This document shows positions 24,742-32,100 of a stretch of DNA of 64,000 nt, piece after piece; position 1 is the stretch's first letter; every line of letters starts with the position of its first letter. Origin of the DNA: G965247475 sp965247475 (GTDB lineage: Bacteria; Chloroflexota; UBA11872); the NCBI GenBank assembly GCA_965247475.1, contig OZ252016.1, forward strand, positions 1,426,001-1,490,000, given 5' to 3'. The notes beneath the pieces were generated by a model, which saw nothing but the letters and a program-made list of their open reading frames with translations, was not told the DNA's origin and did no database searches. Made by a program: the position numbers and the translations under genes.

Positions 24742-25997
24742 TTCCCATTCTGCTCGCGATCGCGCTGAGCCTCCTTGCGATCGGCGGTCTCGCATGGTCG
24801 GCGCGGCCGCTGGTCGGGCCATCGCGACACGGCGCCGGCGCGGACCTCGATGCCGACGATCTCGAAGTCGAGCGTGCGCTCGATCTGCTGGACGACGTGG
24901 AGTCCGAGCGCGCGCGGGGCGTGCTCACGACATCCGAATATGAGTCTTCCCATCGTGAGCTCCGCTATCAGGCGGCCGCGGCGCTCAAGGCCAGGACCGA
25001 CCGAACCGAACGGCTGGATCGTCTGGTCGAGGAGGTCGTCTCGGACTCCGCGGCGACCCCTGATCCGGGCGCCGCCGCGCCGCCCGCGACTGCCTACGTC
25101 TCCGCCGATCGCCGGCTCCGCTGGCTGATCCCGGCCGGATCGCTGATCGTCGGCCTGATCGCGGTGGTGGTGATCGTCACGCTGGGCGCGCGCGGCACAC
25201 GCGGCGCGCAGACGGTCGTCGGCCGCGTCCAGGCAGCCGGCATCACCGCCGTCGCCGCCGACCGGGACGATCCGGACTTGCTGGCCGCCAGCCACCCGGC
25301 CGGCATCCAGGTGAGCGACGACGGAGGCGTGACGTGGCGGGCCGCGGATCTCTCGCCGCCGGTTCGCTCGGTGGCCGCGACCGTGCGAGGACTGCTCGCC
25401 GTCGGCGAGGACACGCTCTACCGCAGCGCCGCCGGCGATCGGTGGGAAGCGCTCGCCGGCGGATCGGACATCCGGCTGGCGGCCGAAGCGCGATCGTCGG
25501 AGCGGCTGGTGGCGATCACGGCCGATGATCGCGTGGTCGAGAGTCGCGACGGCGGGCGCTCGTGGTCCGCGGTCGCGGAGAACGCGCCGAGCAACGCCAC
25601 CGGACTCGCCGTGGTCGACCGGGCGAGCCCACAGATTCTCGTGAGCACGCTGGATGAGGGCGTGCTCGCGCTGGGCTCCGATGGCAGGTGGCGCGGCGCG
25701 AACGGATTCGTCAACGGGGCGCTTCCAACCGTCACCGCGCGCGCCCTCTGGTACGAGCCGGACAGCGGCGATCGGTTCACATCGGCGACAGGCGCGCGTT
25801 TTGAGGGCGCAATCTACGTTGCCACCGACGTCGGAGTGTTCAAGACGGTGGACGGCGCACAGGCATGGACCCGGCTGGGGCTGAGCGCAGACATCGTCGG
25901 CATTGCTGGGAGCGCGGCGGACCCCAGGTCGATCTACGCGGTCGCGCGCGACGGCTCGGTCTACCGCTCGCGCGACGCCGGCGTCACATGGACCTAG
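24738..25997 (+). CDS. CcmI-like N-terminus fused to a BNR/Ycf48-like beta-propeller
   Basis: This 419-residue protein overlaps ccmH by 4 bases. Residues 1-100 look like CcmI/CycH: a first membrane helix (2-20), then an acidic and arginine-rich helix with DVESERARGVLTTSEYE. A second membrane helix (about 129-150) follows. The remaining 250 residues form repeats with Asp-box motifs (SDDGGVTW, SRDGGRSW, TVDGAQAW and terminal SRDAGVTW), as in sialidase-type and Ycf48-like beta-propellers. Ordinary CcmI proteins carry a TPR domain there to hold the apocytochrome tail. The propeller would be periplasmic and might replace the TPR chaperone function (inference). Confidence 0.8.
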   Translation: MIPILLAIALSLLAIGGLAWSARPLVGPSRHGAGADLDADDLEVERALDLLDDVESERARGVLTTSEYESSHRELRYQAAAALKARTDRTERLDRLVEEVVSDSAATPDPGAAAPPATAYVSADRRLRWLIPAGSLIVGLIAVVVIVTLGARGTRGAQTVVGRVQAAGITAVAADRDDPDLLAASHPAGIQVSDDGGVTWRAADLSPPVRSVAATVRGLLAVGEDTLYRSAAGDRWEALAGGSDIRLAAEARSSERLVAITADDRVVESRDGGRSWSAVAENAPSNATGLAVVDRASPQILVSTLDEGVLALGSDGRWRGANGFVNGALPTVTARALWYEPDSGDRFTSATGARFEGAIYVATDVGVFKTVDGAQAWTRLGLSADIVGIAGSAADPRSIYAVARDGSVYRSRDAGVTWT

Positions 25998-27226
25998 GCG
26001 CACGACTTCGGCTCGCGGCGCTCGCCGTCCTCACGGCGGCCGCCGGCGCGCTCGCAGTGGCGGTCGTCGGAGCGAGCGTGGCGCTCGCGCAGGAGCCAGG
26101 CGCCATTCACGGAACGGCGGTCAACGGAACCCAGGGCGGGTCGGCGACGACCGGCGATGCCGTGTGGCTCGACGGATTCCGGGGCGCGGAGCGCCTGGAG
26201 GCCCGAATGGTCGAGGTTGGCGCCGACGGAACGTTCGCGTTCACCGGCGTGGATGGCGGACCCGAATACGCGTACGTCGTCACGACCGAGCACCAGGGCG
26301 TTCAGTTCTCGAGCGACCTCATCCAGCTCGCGGCCGACGGCAATGCCGAGGCCGTCGTCGAGGTGTTCGACGTCACGACCGATGATCCAGGGATCGATTT
26401 TCGCTCGATCACGCGGCTGCTGCGGCGTCAGACGGCGGATGCGGCCTCGGTGGTGGAGATCGTCGAGATCAACGTTCCCGGCGATCGCGCGTTCCGACCT
26501 ATCCCTAAGCCCGGAACGCTGCCGCCCCTGCGATTCGCGGTCCCGGACGGCGCCTTCGACCTGCAGCCAATCGGCGGCGTGACTGCCGATGAGATTGTCA
26601 TCGGCGGTCCGGGGTTCGCCGTGTTCGCGGCGCTGCAGCCGGGCGTCGCGACGCTCGCGTACGGCTATCAACTGGCGCTGCCCGGCGGTGAGACTTCCTT
26701 CGAATGGTCCGTAAGCCTGCCGGCCGAGACGGTTCGGCTGCTCAGCGATGCGGACGGACTGATCACCACGCCGCAGGGGCTGGCGGAGCGCGCGCCGACG
26801 GCGTTCGGTGATCTACAGGTCAGGCAGTGGGGAGCGGAGCGGACGCCGGGGGGCGCCAAGTTCACCATCGAGGTCGCCGACGCCTCGGTGTCCGGCTTCG
26901 CGCGCGCCATCCGCTCCACGACCACCGACCGGTGGGCGCTGTACGCGACGGGCGCGGCGGTCGCGCTGGCAGGCGTGTTCGTCGGGTGGCGGCGCGGCTG
27001 GCGACGGCGGCAGCCGGCCGACCCGGCGAGGCCCGTGCGGCAGCTGCTCGATGCGATGGCTGCGATCGACGCCGGCGGAACCGCCGGCGTCGGGACGGTC
27101 GCGGCCAAGGAGCGCGCGCGGATCAAGCGCGAGTTGATCGCGTTGCTCGGCCGACAGCCAGACGCCGAGCGCCTGTTGCGGCGCATCCACGACAGACGCG
27201 GCCCGGAGCGGAGCCAGCGCGCCTGA
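25988..27226 (+). CDS. Ccm-cluster-associated membrane-anchored protein, unknown function
   Basis: The protein has 412 residues from ATG 25988, overlapping the preceding gene by 10 bases. It has an N-terminal signal peptide (to about residue 35) and an extracytoplasmic region of about 280 residues. The start of that region resembles a carboxypeptidase-regulatory-like beta-sandwich (DGTFAFTGVDGGPEYAYVV). One membrane helix follows at about 315-335, then an arginine-rich cytoplasmic tail with KERARIKRELIALLGRQ. No cysteine pair or haem motif is seen. It is the last gene of the cytochrome maturation run, so a role there is likely, but no mechanism can be named. Confidence 0.65.
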   Translation: MDLGARLRLAALAVLTAAAGALAVAVVGASVALAQEPGAIHGTAVNGTQGGSATTGDAVWLDGFRGAERLEARMVEVGADGTFAFTGVDGGPEYAYVVTTEHQGVQFSSDLIQLAADGNAEAVVEVFDVTTDDPGIDFRSITRLLRRQTADAASVVEIVEINVPGDRAFRPIPKPGTLPPLRFAVPDGAFDLQPIGGVTADEIVIGGPGFAVFAALQPGVATLAYGYQLALPGGETSFEWSVSLPAETVRLLSDADGLITTPQGLAERAPTAFGDLQVRQWGAERTPGGAKFTIEVADASVSGFARAIRSTTTDRWALYATGAAVALAGVFVGWRRGWRRRQPADPARPVRQLLDAMAAIDAGGTAGVGTVAAKERARIKRELIALLGRQPDAERLLRRIHDRRGPERSQRA

Positions 27227-27272
27227 CGCGGCGCTGCGACCGGCAGCTTTGCCGGGCCGCAAGCCCCTCTCT

Positions 27273-29093
27273 ATGATGACGCCCGTGGATCGCCCCGAGC
27301 ACGATGTCCTCATCATCGGAGGTGGCGGCGCGGGCCTACGCGCGGCCATCGCGATCGCCCAGACCAGCCCCGAGCTGTCGATCGGCCTGGTCTCCAAGGT
27401 CTACCCGATGCGCAGCCACACGGTGGCCGCCGAAGGGGGAATGGCCGCAGTCATCAAGCCAGATGACAGTGCCGACGACCACATCTACGACACGATCAGC
27501 GGGTCCGACTGGCTCGCCGACCAGGACGCGGTCGAGCTGTTCGTACACGAGGCGCCCCGCGAGCTGATCCAGCTGGAGCACTGGGGCTGCCCGTGGAACC
27601 GGGAGCCGAACGGCGAGGTGGCCGTGCGCCCGTTCGGCGGCATGCGAATCCAGCGCACGTGGTTCGCGGCCGACAAGACCGGGTTTCACATCCTCCACGC
27701 GCTGTTTCAGACATCGCTGCAGTTCGAGCAGATCACGCGCTACGACGAGTGGTTCGCGACCCGATTGCTGGTGGACGACGGCCGCTGTCAGGGCGTGGCG
27801 GCGCTCGAGCTGCGCACCGGCCAGATCCGAGCGCTGCCAGCCAAGGCCGTGATCATGTGCACGGGTGGCGGCGGACGGGTCTTCCCGTTCACCACCAACG
27901 GCGCGATCAAGACCGGCGACGGAATGGCGCTGGCCTACCGGGCCGGCGTCCCGCTGGAGGACATGGAGTTCGTCCAGTACCACCCGACCGGTCTGCCGGG
28001 GACGGGAATCTTGATCACGGAGGCCTCGCGCGGCGAGGGCGGCATTCTGGTCAACAACAAGGGACACCGGTACCTGGCCGACTACGATCTCGGCTCGCCG
28101 CTGCCCGTCACGGACCCGCGGCACCCACAGACACGGACGATGGAGCTGGGTCCGCGCGATCAGCTCTCGCAGGCGTTCGTCAAGGAGCAGCAGAAGGGCA
28201 ACACCTTCGACGGCCCATACGGCGACTATGTCTTGCTGGACATCCGGCACCTGGGCGAACGGCACATCGACACGAAGTTGCCGTTCGTTCGCGAGCTGGC
28301 GAAGCAATACGGAGGCATCGACCCGGTGCGTGAGCCGATCCCGGTGCGCCCGGTGGTGCACTACATGATGGGCGGCATCGACACCGACATCACGGGCGCG
28401 ACCGAGCTGCCGGGCCTGTATGCGGCGGGCGAATGCGCCTGCGTGAGCATCAACGGCGCCAACCGGCTGGGCTCGAACTCGCTGACCGAGCTGGTTGTCT
28501 TTGGCGCGCGCGCGGGCGCGGCCGCCGCGGCGTTCGCCTCGGGGCACGGGATCTCGAACTCGGGCGCGCTGGAAGCACAGGCCGACGAGGAGCGGCAGCG
28601 CGTGAGGGAGATCGCCCAGCGTCCGACCGGCGGGGAGCGCGTCTCGGCGATCCGCGCCGGATTGACCGGGGCCATGGAGGACGGATGCGGCATCTACCGG
28701 TCGGAGGAGACGCTCAGCGACACCCGCGACCGGCTCGTATCTCTGCGCGAGCGTTTCGGGCGCGTGAGCCTCGACGACCACAGCAACGTGTACAACACGG
28801 AACTGATAAGCGCGCTGGAGCTGGATTTCATGCTCGACGTGGCCGATTCGGTGGTCGACTCCGCGCTGGCCCGACGCGAATCGCGCGGGTCGCATCAGCG
28901 ACTCGACCATCCGGATCGCGACGACGATCAGTTCCTGAAGCACTCGCTCGCCTACCGGACCGACGACCGGCCCCGGATCGCGTACAAGGACGTCGTGATC
29001 ACTAAATGGCCGCCGGGTCGGCGGGTCTACGGGCAAGAGGCAGATGCGGCCGCTCCACCCGGCGCGGCCGCATCGCAGGAGGCGCCGGCATGA
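27273..29093 (+). CDS. frdA: Fumarate reductase/succinate dehydrogenase flavoprotein subunit
   Basis: This 606-residue flavoprotein has an FAD-binding IIGGGGAGLRAAIA near the start and MRSHTVAAEGG, where the His carries covalent FAD. The substrate-site segments HPTGLPGTG and TEASRGEGGIL and the catalytic-Arg region HYMMGGIDTD are present. Long stretches, and the C-terminal RVYGQEADA, are very close to E. coli FrdA rather than typical SdhA. ATG 27273 or 27276 is the likely start; an upstream TTG is possible. It forms an operon with frdB, frdC and frdD. Direction in vivo is undecided: with alternative complex III nearby it may serve as succinate dehydrogenase. Confidence 0.93.
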   Translation: MMTPVDRPEHDVLIIGGGGAGLRAAIAIAQTSPELSIGLVSKVYPMRSHTVAAEGGMAAVIKPDDSADDHIYDTISGSDWLADQDAVELFVHEAPRELIQLEHWGCPWNREPNGEVAVRPFGGMRIQRTWFAADKTGFHILHALFQTSLQFEQITRYDEWFATRLLVDDGRCQGVAALELRTGQIRALPAKAVIMCTGGGGRVFPFTTNGAIKTGDGMALAYRAGVPLEDMEFVQYHPTGLPGTGILITEASRGEGGILVNNKGHRYLADYDLGSPLPVTDPRHPQTRTMELGPRDQLSQAFVKEQQKGNTFDGPYGDYVLLDIRHLGERHIDTKLPFVRELAKQYGGIDPVREPIPVRPVVHYMMGGIDTDITGATELPGLYAAGECACVSINGANRLGSNSLTELVVFGARAGAAAAAFASGHGISNSGALEAQADEERQRVREIAQRPTGGERVSAIRAGLTGAMEDGCGIYRSEETLSDTRDRLVSLRERFGRVSLDDHSNVYNTELISALELDFMLDVADSVVDSALARRESRGSHQRLDHPDRDDDQFLKHSLAYRTDDRPRIAYKDVVITKWPPGRRVYGQEADAAAPPGAAASQEAPA

Positions 29094-29842
29094 GCGTCCA
29101 AACCGGCCGCAGCGTGCGGATGGAGGTCTTCCGCTACCGGCCGGACATGGACCAGCCCACGGTCCAGTCCTACGACGTCCCGTACCACGAGGACTGGGTG
29201 GTGCTGGACGCGCTGAACCATGTCAAGGACACGACGGACGGATCGCTGAGCTATCGGTGGTCGTGCCGCATGGGCGTGTGCGGGTCGTGCGGAATGACAG
29301 TCAACGGCGCGCCGGTCCTGTCGTGCGCCGCGTTTCTCCGGGACTACCTGCCGGGTCCGATTCGCGTCGAGCCGCTGATCAACTTCCCGGTCGAGCGCGA
29401 CCTGGTGGTTGATCTGAATCCGTTTCTGGAGAAGCTGCAGCGGGTCAGCCCGTGGATCATTCGCGCCGATCCCGAGGCCGACGATCTGAGCGCCGCATAC
29501 CGACAGACACCCGACCAGCTCGCGAGATTCCAGCAGTTCAGCATGTGCATCAACTGCATGCTCTGCTACGCCGCGTGTCCGGTGGTCGGTCGAACGGACG
29601 AGTTCATCGGCCCCGCTGCGCTCGCGCTGGCGCACCGGTACAACCTGGATTCACGCGACGAGGGTCAGCGCGAGCGACAGCAGGTGATGTTCCAGAACGA
29701 GGGCATCTGGGACTGCACGTTCGTGGGCGAGTGCTCGGCGGTTTGCCCCAAGCACGTCGATCCGGCCGGCGCAATCCAGCAGGCGAAGATCCCCGCCGCG
29801 ATCGACTTCTACAAGTCGCTGCTGATGCCGTGGACCGCGTAG
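29090..29842 (+). CDS. frdB: Fumarate reductase/succinate dehydrogenase iron-sulfur subunit
   Basis: The protein has 250 residues from ATG 29090, with AGGAGG upstream, overlapping frdA by 4 bases. The 2Fe-2S ligands are in CRMGVCGSCG plus the later LSC. A 4Fe-4S site is in CINCMLCYAACPV, and the 3Fe-4S and remaining ligands are in CTFVGECSAVCPKHVDP. The arrangement and the linker FIGPAALALAHRYNLDSRDEG match E. coli FrdB closely. It links the FAD of FrdA to the quinone site formed with FrdC and FrdD. Confidence 0.94.
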   Translation: MSVQTGRSVRMEVFRYRPDMDQPTVQSYDVPYHEDWVVLDALNHVKDTTDGSLSYRWSCRMGVCGSCGMTVNGAPVLSCAAFLRDYLPGPIRVEPLINFPVERDLVVDLNPFLEKLQRVSPWIIRADPEADDLSAAYRQTPDQLARFQQFSMCINCMLCYAACPVVGRTDEFIGPAALALAHRYNLDSRDEGQRERQQVMFQNEGIWDCTFVGECSAVCPKHVDPAGAIQQAKIPAAIDFYKSLLMPWTA

Positions 29843-30243
29843 ACGCGCCGCGCCCGCTCGAGCGCCGGCTGGGGTGGACCTGGATCGTGGCGAGCCCGCG
29901 CTACGCGCTGGTGTTCTTGCGCGAAGTCAGCTCGGTGTTCATTGCGGCGTACGTGGTGCTGCTCGTGCTGCTGCTGCTCAAGGCCGGGAGCCCCGATCCC
30001 GCCGAATACCGCGCCTTTCTCGACTTCTTTTGGAACCCGGGCATGGTCGTCTTTCACGTCGTCGCCGCGGCGGCGGCGCTCTGGCATACGTTCACCTGGT
30101 TCAATCTGACGCCGAAGGCGATGGACGTTCGGATCCGTGGGTGGAAGCCGCCGACCATTCTGATCGTCGTGGCGCAGCTCGGCGCGTTCGCCGTCATCAG
30201 CGGCCTCGTCATCGGCTGGGTCTGGTGGGTCGGCGCGCAGTGA
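29830..30243 (+). CDS. frdC: Fumarate reductase membrane anchor FrdC
   Basis: This 137-residue protein starts at a GTG inside the end of frdB (13-base overlap). Three membrane helices are present. The family-specific stretches are FLREVSSVF, with the quinone-site Glu, and FFWNPGMVVFHVVAAAAALW followed by HTFTWFNLTPKAM. These align with E. coli FrdC (LREGTAVPAVWF, LQNPVIV, HTKTWFELAPKA). FrdC is haem-free and helps bind menaquinone. Its stop overlaps the frdD start. Confidence 0.9.
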   Translation: MDRVDAPRPLERRLGWTWIVASPRYALVFLREVSSVFIAAYVVLLVLLLLKAGSPDPAEYRAFLDFFWNPGMVVFHVVAAAAALWHTFTWFNLTPKAMDVRIRGWKPPTILIVVAQLGAFAVISGLVIGWVWWVGAQ

Positions 30244-30602
30244 GGGGGCGATCGAGCGAGGCGCTGTGGTGGTCGCTGTTCTCAGCCGGCGGCGTGATCG
30301 CCGCGCTGTTCATCCCGGTGATGATCGGAATCACCGGGATCGCCGGAGGTGTCGGGTGGGATGCCGCGGTCACCGCCCTGTCGCACGGCGACGAAGGCAT
30401 CGGCGATCTGCTGCGTCACGCGGTGGTACGCGCGGCGATCGGTCTGATCATCGGGTTGAGCGCGGTCCACGCCGCGCATCGGATTCGCCACCTCCTGATC
30501 GATGTTCACGTGCCGGTGAACCACCGGGCACTCGCCGTGACCAGCTACGCGGGCGCGGCGGCCGTCACCGCGGTTGGGGCCGTGGTCCTCGTCCTCGTCT
30601 GA
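30240..30602 (+). CDS. frdD: Fumarate reductase membrane anchor FrdD
   Basis: The protein has 120 residues from a GTG overlapping the frdC stop (GTGA). Three membrane helices are present. The N-terminal ALWWSLFSAGGVIAALFIPVM and the later HAAHRIRHLLIDVHV match the E. coli FrdD pattern (FWGLFGAGGMW..APVM and GLHRMHHAMHDLKIHVP). It completes a four-subunit, haem-free (type D) complex. Confidence 0.9.
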   Translation: MRGRSSEALWWSLFSAGGVIAALFIPVMIGITGIAGGVGWDAAVTALSHGDEGIGDLLRHAVVRAAIGLIIGLSAVHAAHRIRHLLIDVHVPVNHRALAVTSYAGAAAVTAVGAVVLVLV

Positions 30603-30717
30603 GACGGACGGCGCCGGACGGCGTGGATGCCATCGTTCGGCGGTCGCTGGCCGAAAACCGGTCACGTGGGCGAGAATAGCGTTGAGCCTCTCCCGGCCGA
30701 CTGACCAAGATCGGAGC

Positions 30718-31611
30718 ATGTTCTTGCGCGCAATCTCATACGCCGTACCCACATCCATTGACGAGGCGGTGGCGCTGCTCGCCGAGCATGGCGCCGACGC
30801 ACGGATGCTCGCCGGCGGCACCGACTTGATCGTCCAAGTTCGCGAAGACGGCCGCGATGCGAGCGTGTTCGTCGACGCGAAGCAGATCGACGAACTGATG
30901 GAGCTGTCCGTCAGCGCGGGGAGCGGTGCGACGCTGGGCGCCGCCGTCCCGTGTTACGAGGTCTACGGGAACGAGGCCTTCGCGGCGCAATACCCGGCCG
31001 TCGTGGACGCCGCGCGGATCATCGGGAGCACCGGCATCCAGGGCCGGGCGTCAATCGGCGGCAACGTGTGCAACTCGGGACCGGCCGCGGACTCGATTCC
31101 GCCGCTGATCGTCTACTCGGCCACGTGCAACATCGCCGGTCCCAGGGGAATCCGAACCATCGCGATCGAGGACTTCTGCACCGCGCCGGGCCGAAACGTG
31201 CTCGCGGACGATGAGCTGCTGGTCTCGCTGACGCTGCCGCCGCAGCCGGACGCATCGGGCGCGCACTACCTGCGGTTCATTCCGCGAAACGAGATGGACA
31301 TCGCGGTGGTGGGATGCGGGGTGTCGCTCGTGCTCGACGGTGACACGATCAGCGCCGCGCGGCTGGCGCTTGCCGCCGTGGCGCCGACACCGTTGTTCGT
31401 CGAATCGGCGGGCGCCGCGCTGGTTGGCCAGCCCGCCACCGAGGAAAGCTTCGAAGCGGCGGCCGAAGCCGCGCGCGAGGCAGCCAAACCTATCGACGAC
31501 ATGCGCGGGACGATCGCGCATCGCAAGCAGCTCTCATACGTACTCGCCAAACGCGCGCTCGCCGGCGCTCTGGCCCGAGCGAAGGGAATGGAAATCGACC
31601 ATGGCCACTGA
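30718..31611 (+). CDS. Molybdenum hydroxylase FAD-binding (medium) subunit
   Basis: The protein has 297 residues from ATG 30718. It shows the two FAD-binding motifs of CoxM/xanthine dehydrogenase-type subunits: AGGTDLIVQVRE near residues 36-47 and IGGNVCNSGPAADSIPPL near 113-130. The C-terminal CO-dehydrogenase flavoprotein domain contains HRKQLSYVLAKRAL at the end. It transfers electrons from the 2Fe-2S subunit to an acceptor. It heads a cluster with one small and two large subunits and overlaps the small-subunit gene by 11 bases. The substrate of the enzyme is unknown. Confidence 0.9.
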   Translation: MFLRAISYAVPTSIDEAVALLAEHGADARMLAGGTDLIVQVREDGRDASVFVDAKQIDELMELSVSAGSGATLGAAVPCYEVYGNEAFAAQYPAVVDAARIIGSTGIQGRASIGGNVCNSGPAADSIPPLIVYSATCNIAGPRGIRTIAIEDFCTAPGRNVLADDELLVSLTLPPQPDASGAHYLRFIPRNEMDIAVVGCGVSLVLDGDTISAARLALAAVAPTPLFVESAGAALVGQPATEESFEAAAEAAREAAKPIDDMRGTIAHRKQLSYVLAKRALAGALARAKGMEIDHGH

Positions 31612-32098
31612 GCTACTGACCGGCAAGGTGCACGTCAACGCCACCATCAACGGCGAGCCCACGGACTTCCTGATCGAGCCGCGGGAGAGCCTGCTCGAAG
31701 CCCTGCGCGAGCACCTGGGCCTCACCGGGGCGAAGGAAGGCTGCAACAACGGAAACTGCGGGGCCTGCAACGTCATCATGGATGGTCGCCTCGTCAACGC
31801 GTGCTGCGTGCTCGGCGTGGAGGCGCACGGCGCCAAGATCGCAACCATTGAGGGGATGGCTACTCCGGCGGGTCTGCATCCACTGCAGCAGCAGTTCCTG
31901 GAGCACGCCGCGCTGCAATGCGGCGTCTGCACCCCGGGATTCATCGTGGCGGCCAAGGCGCTGCTCGATGTGAATCCGAATCCGTCAGAATACGACGTCC
32001 GCTGGTGGTTGGCAGGGAATCTCTGTCGCTGTACCGGCTACGACAAGATCGTGCGCGCCGTGCTCGACGCGGCCGACGACGTTCGGGGAGGGAGCTAA
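31601..32098 (+). CDS. Molybdenum hydroxylase 2Fe-2S (small) subunit
   Basis: This 165-residue subunit has the plant-type 2Fe-2S site GCNNGNCGACNV plus NACC, and the second 2Fe-2S site CGVCTPGF with NLCRCTGYDKI. Both are standard for CoxS/XdhC-type proteins. It shuttles electrons from the molybdenum centre to FAD. It is two bases upstream of the first large-subunit gene. With only one small-subunit gene in the cluster, it presumably serves both large subunits. Confidence 0.93.
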   Translation: MATELLTGKVHVNATINGEPTDFLIEPRESLLEALREHLGLTGAKEGCNNGNCGACNVIMDGRLVNACCVLGVEAHGAKIATIEGMATPAGLHPLQQQFLEHAALQCGVCTPGFIVAAKALLDVNPNPSEYDVRWWLAGNLCRCTGYDKIVRAVLDAADDVRGGS

Positions 32099-32100
32099 GC

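Noticed and set aside
27336..29036. A 566-codon open frame antisense to frdA, and many similar long antisense frames elsewhere
   Set aside because: The high GC content and codon bias leave antisense frames open. Their translations are arginine/histidine/glutamine-rich, have no domain pattern and lie opposite clearly recognisable genes.
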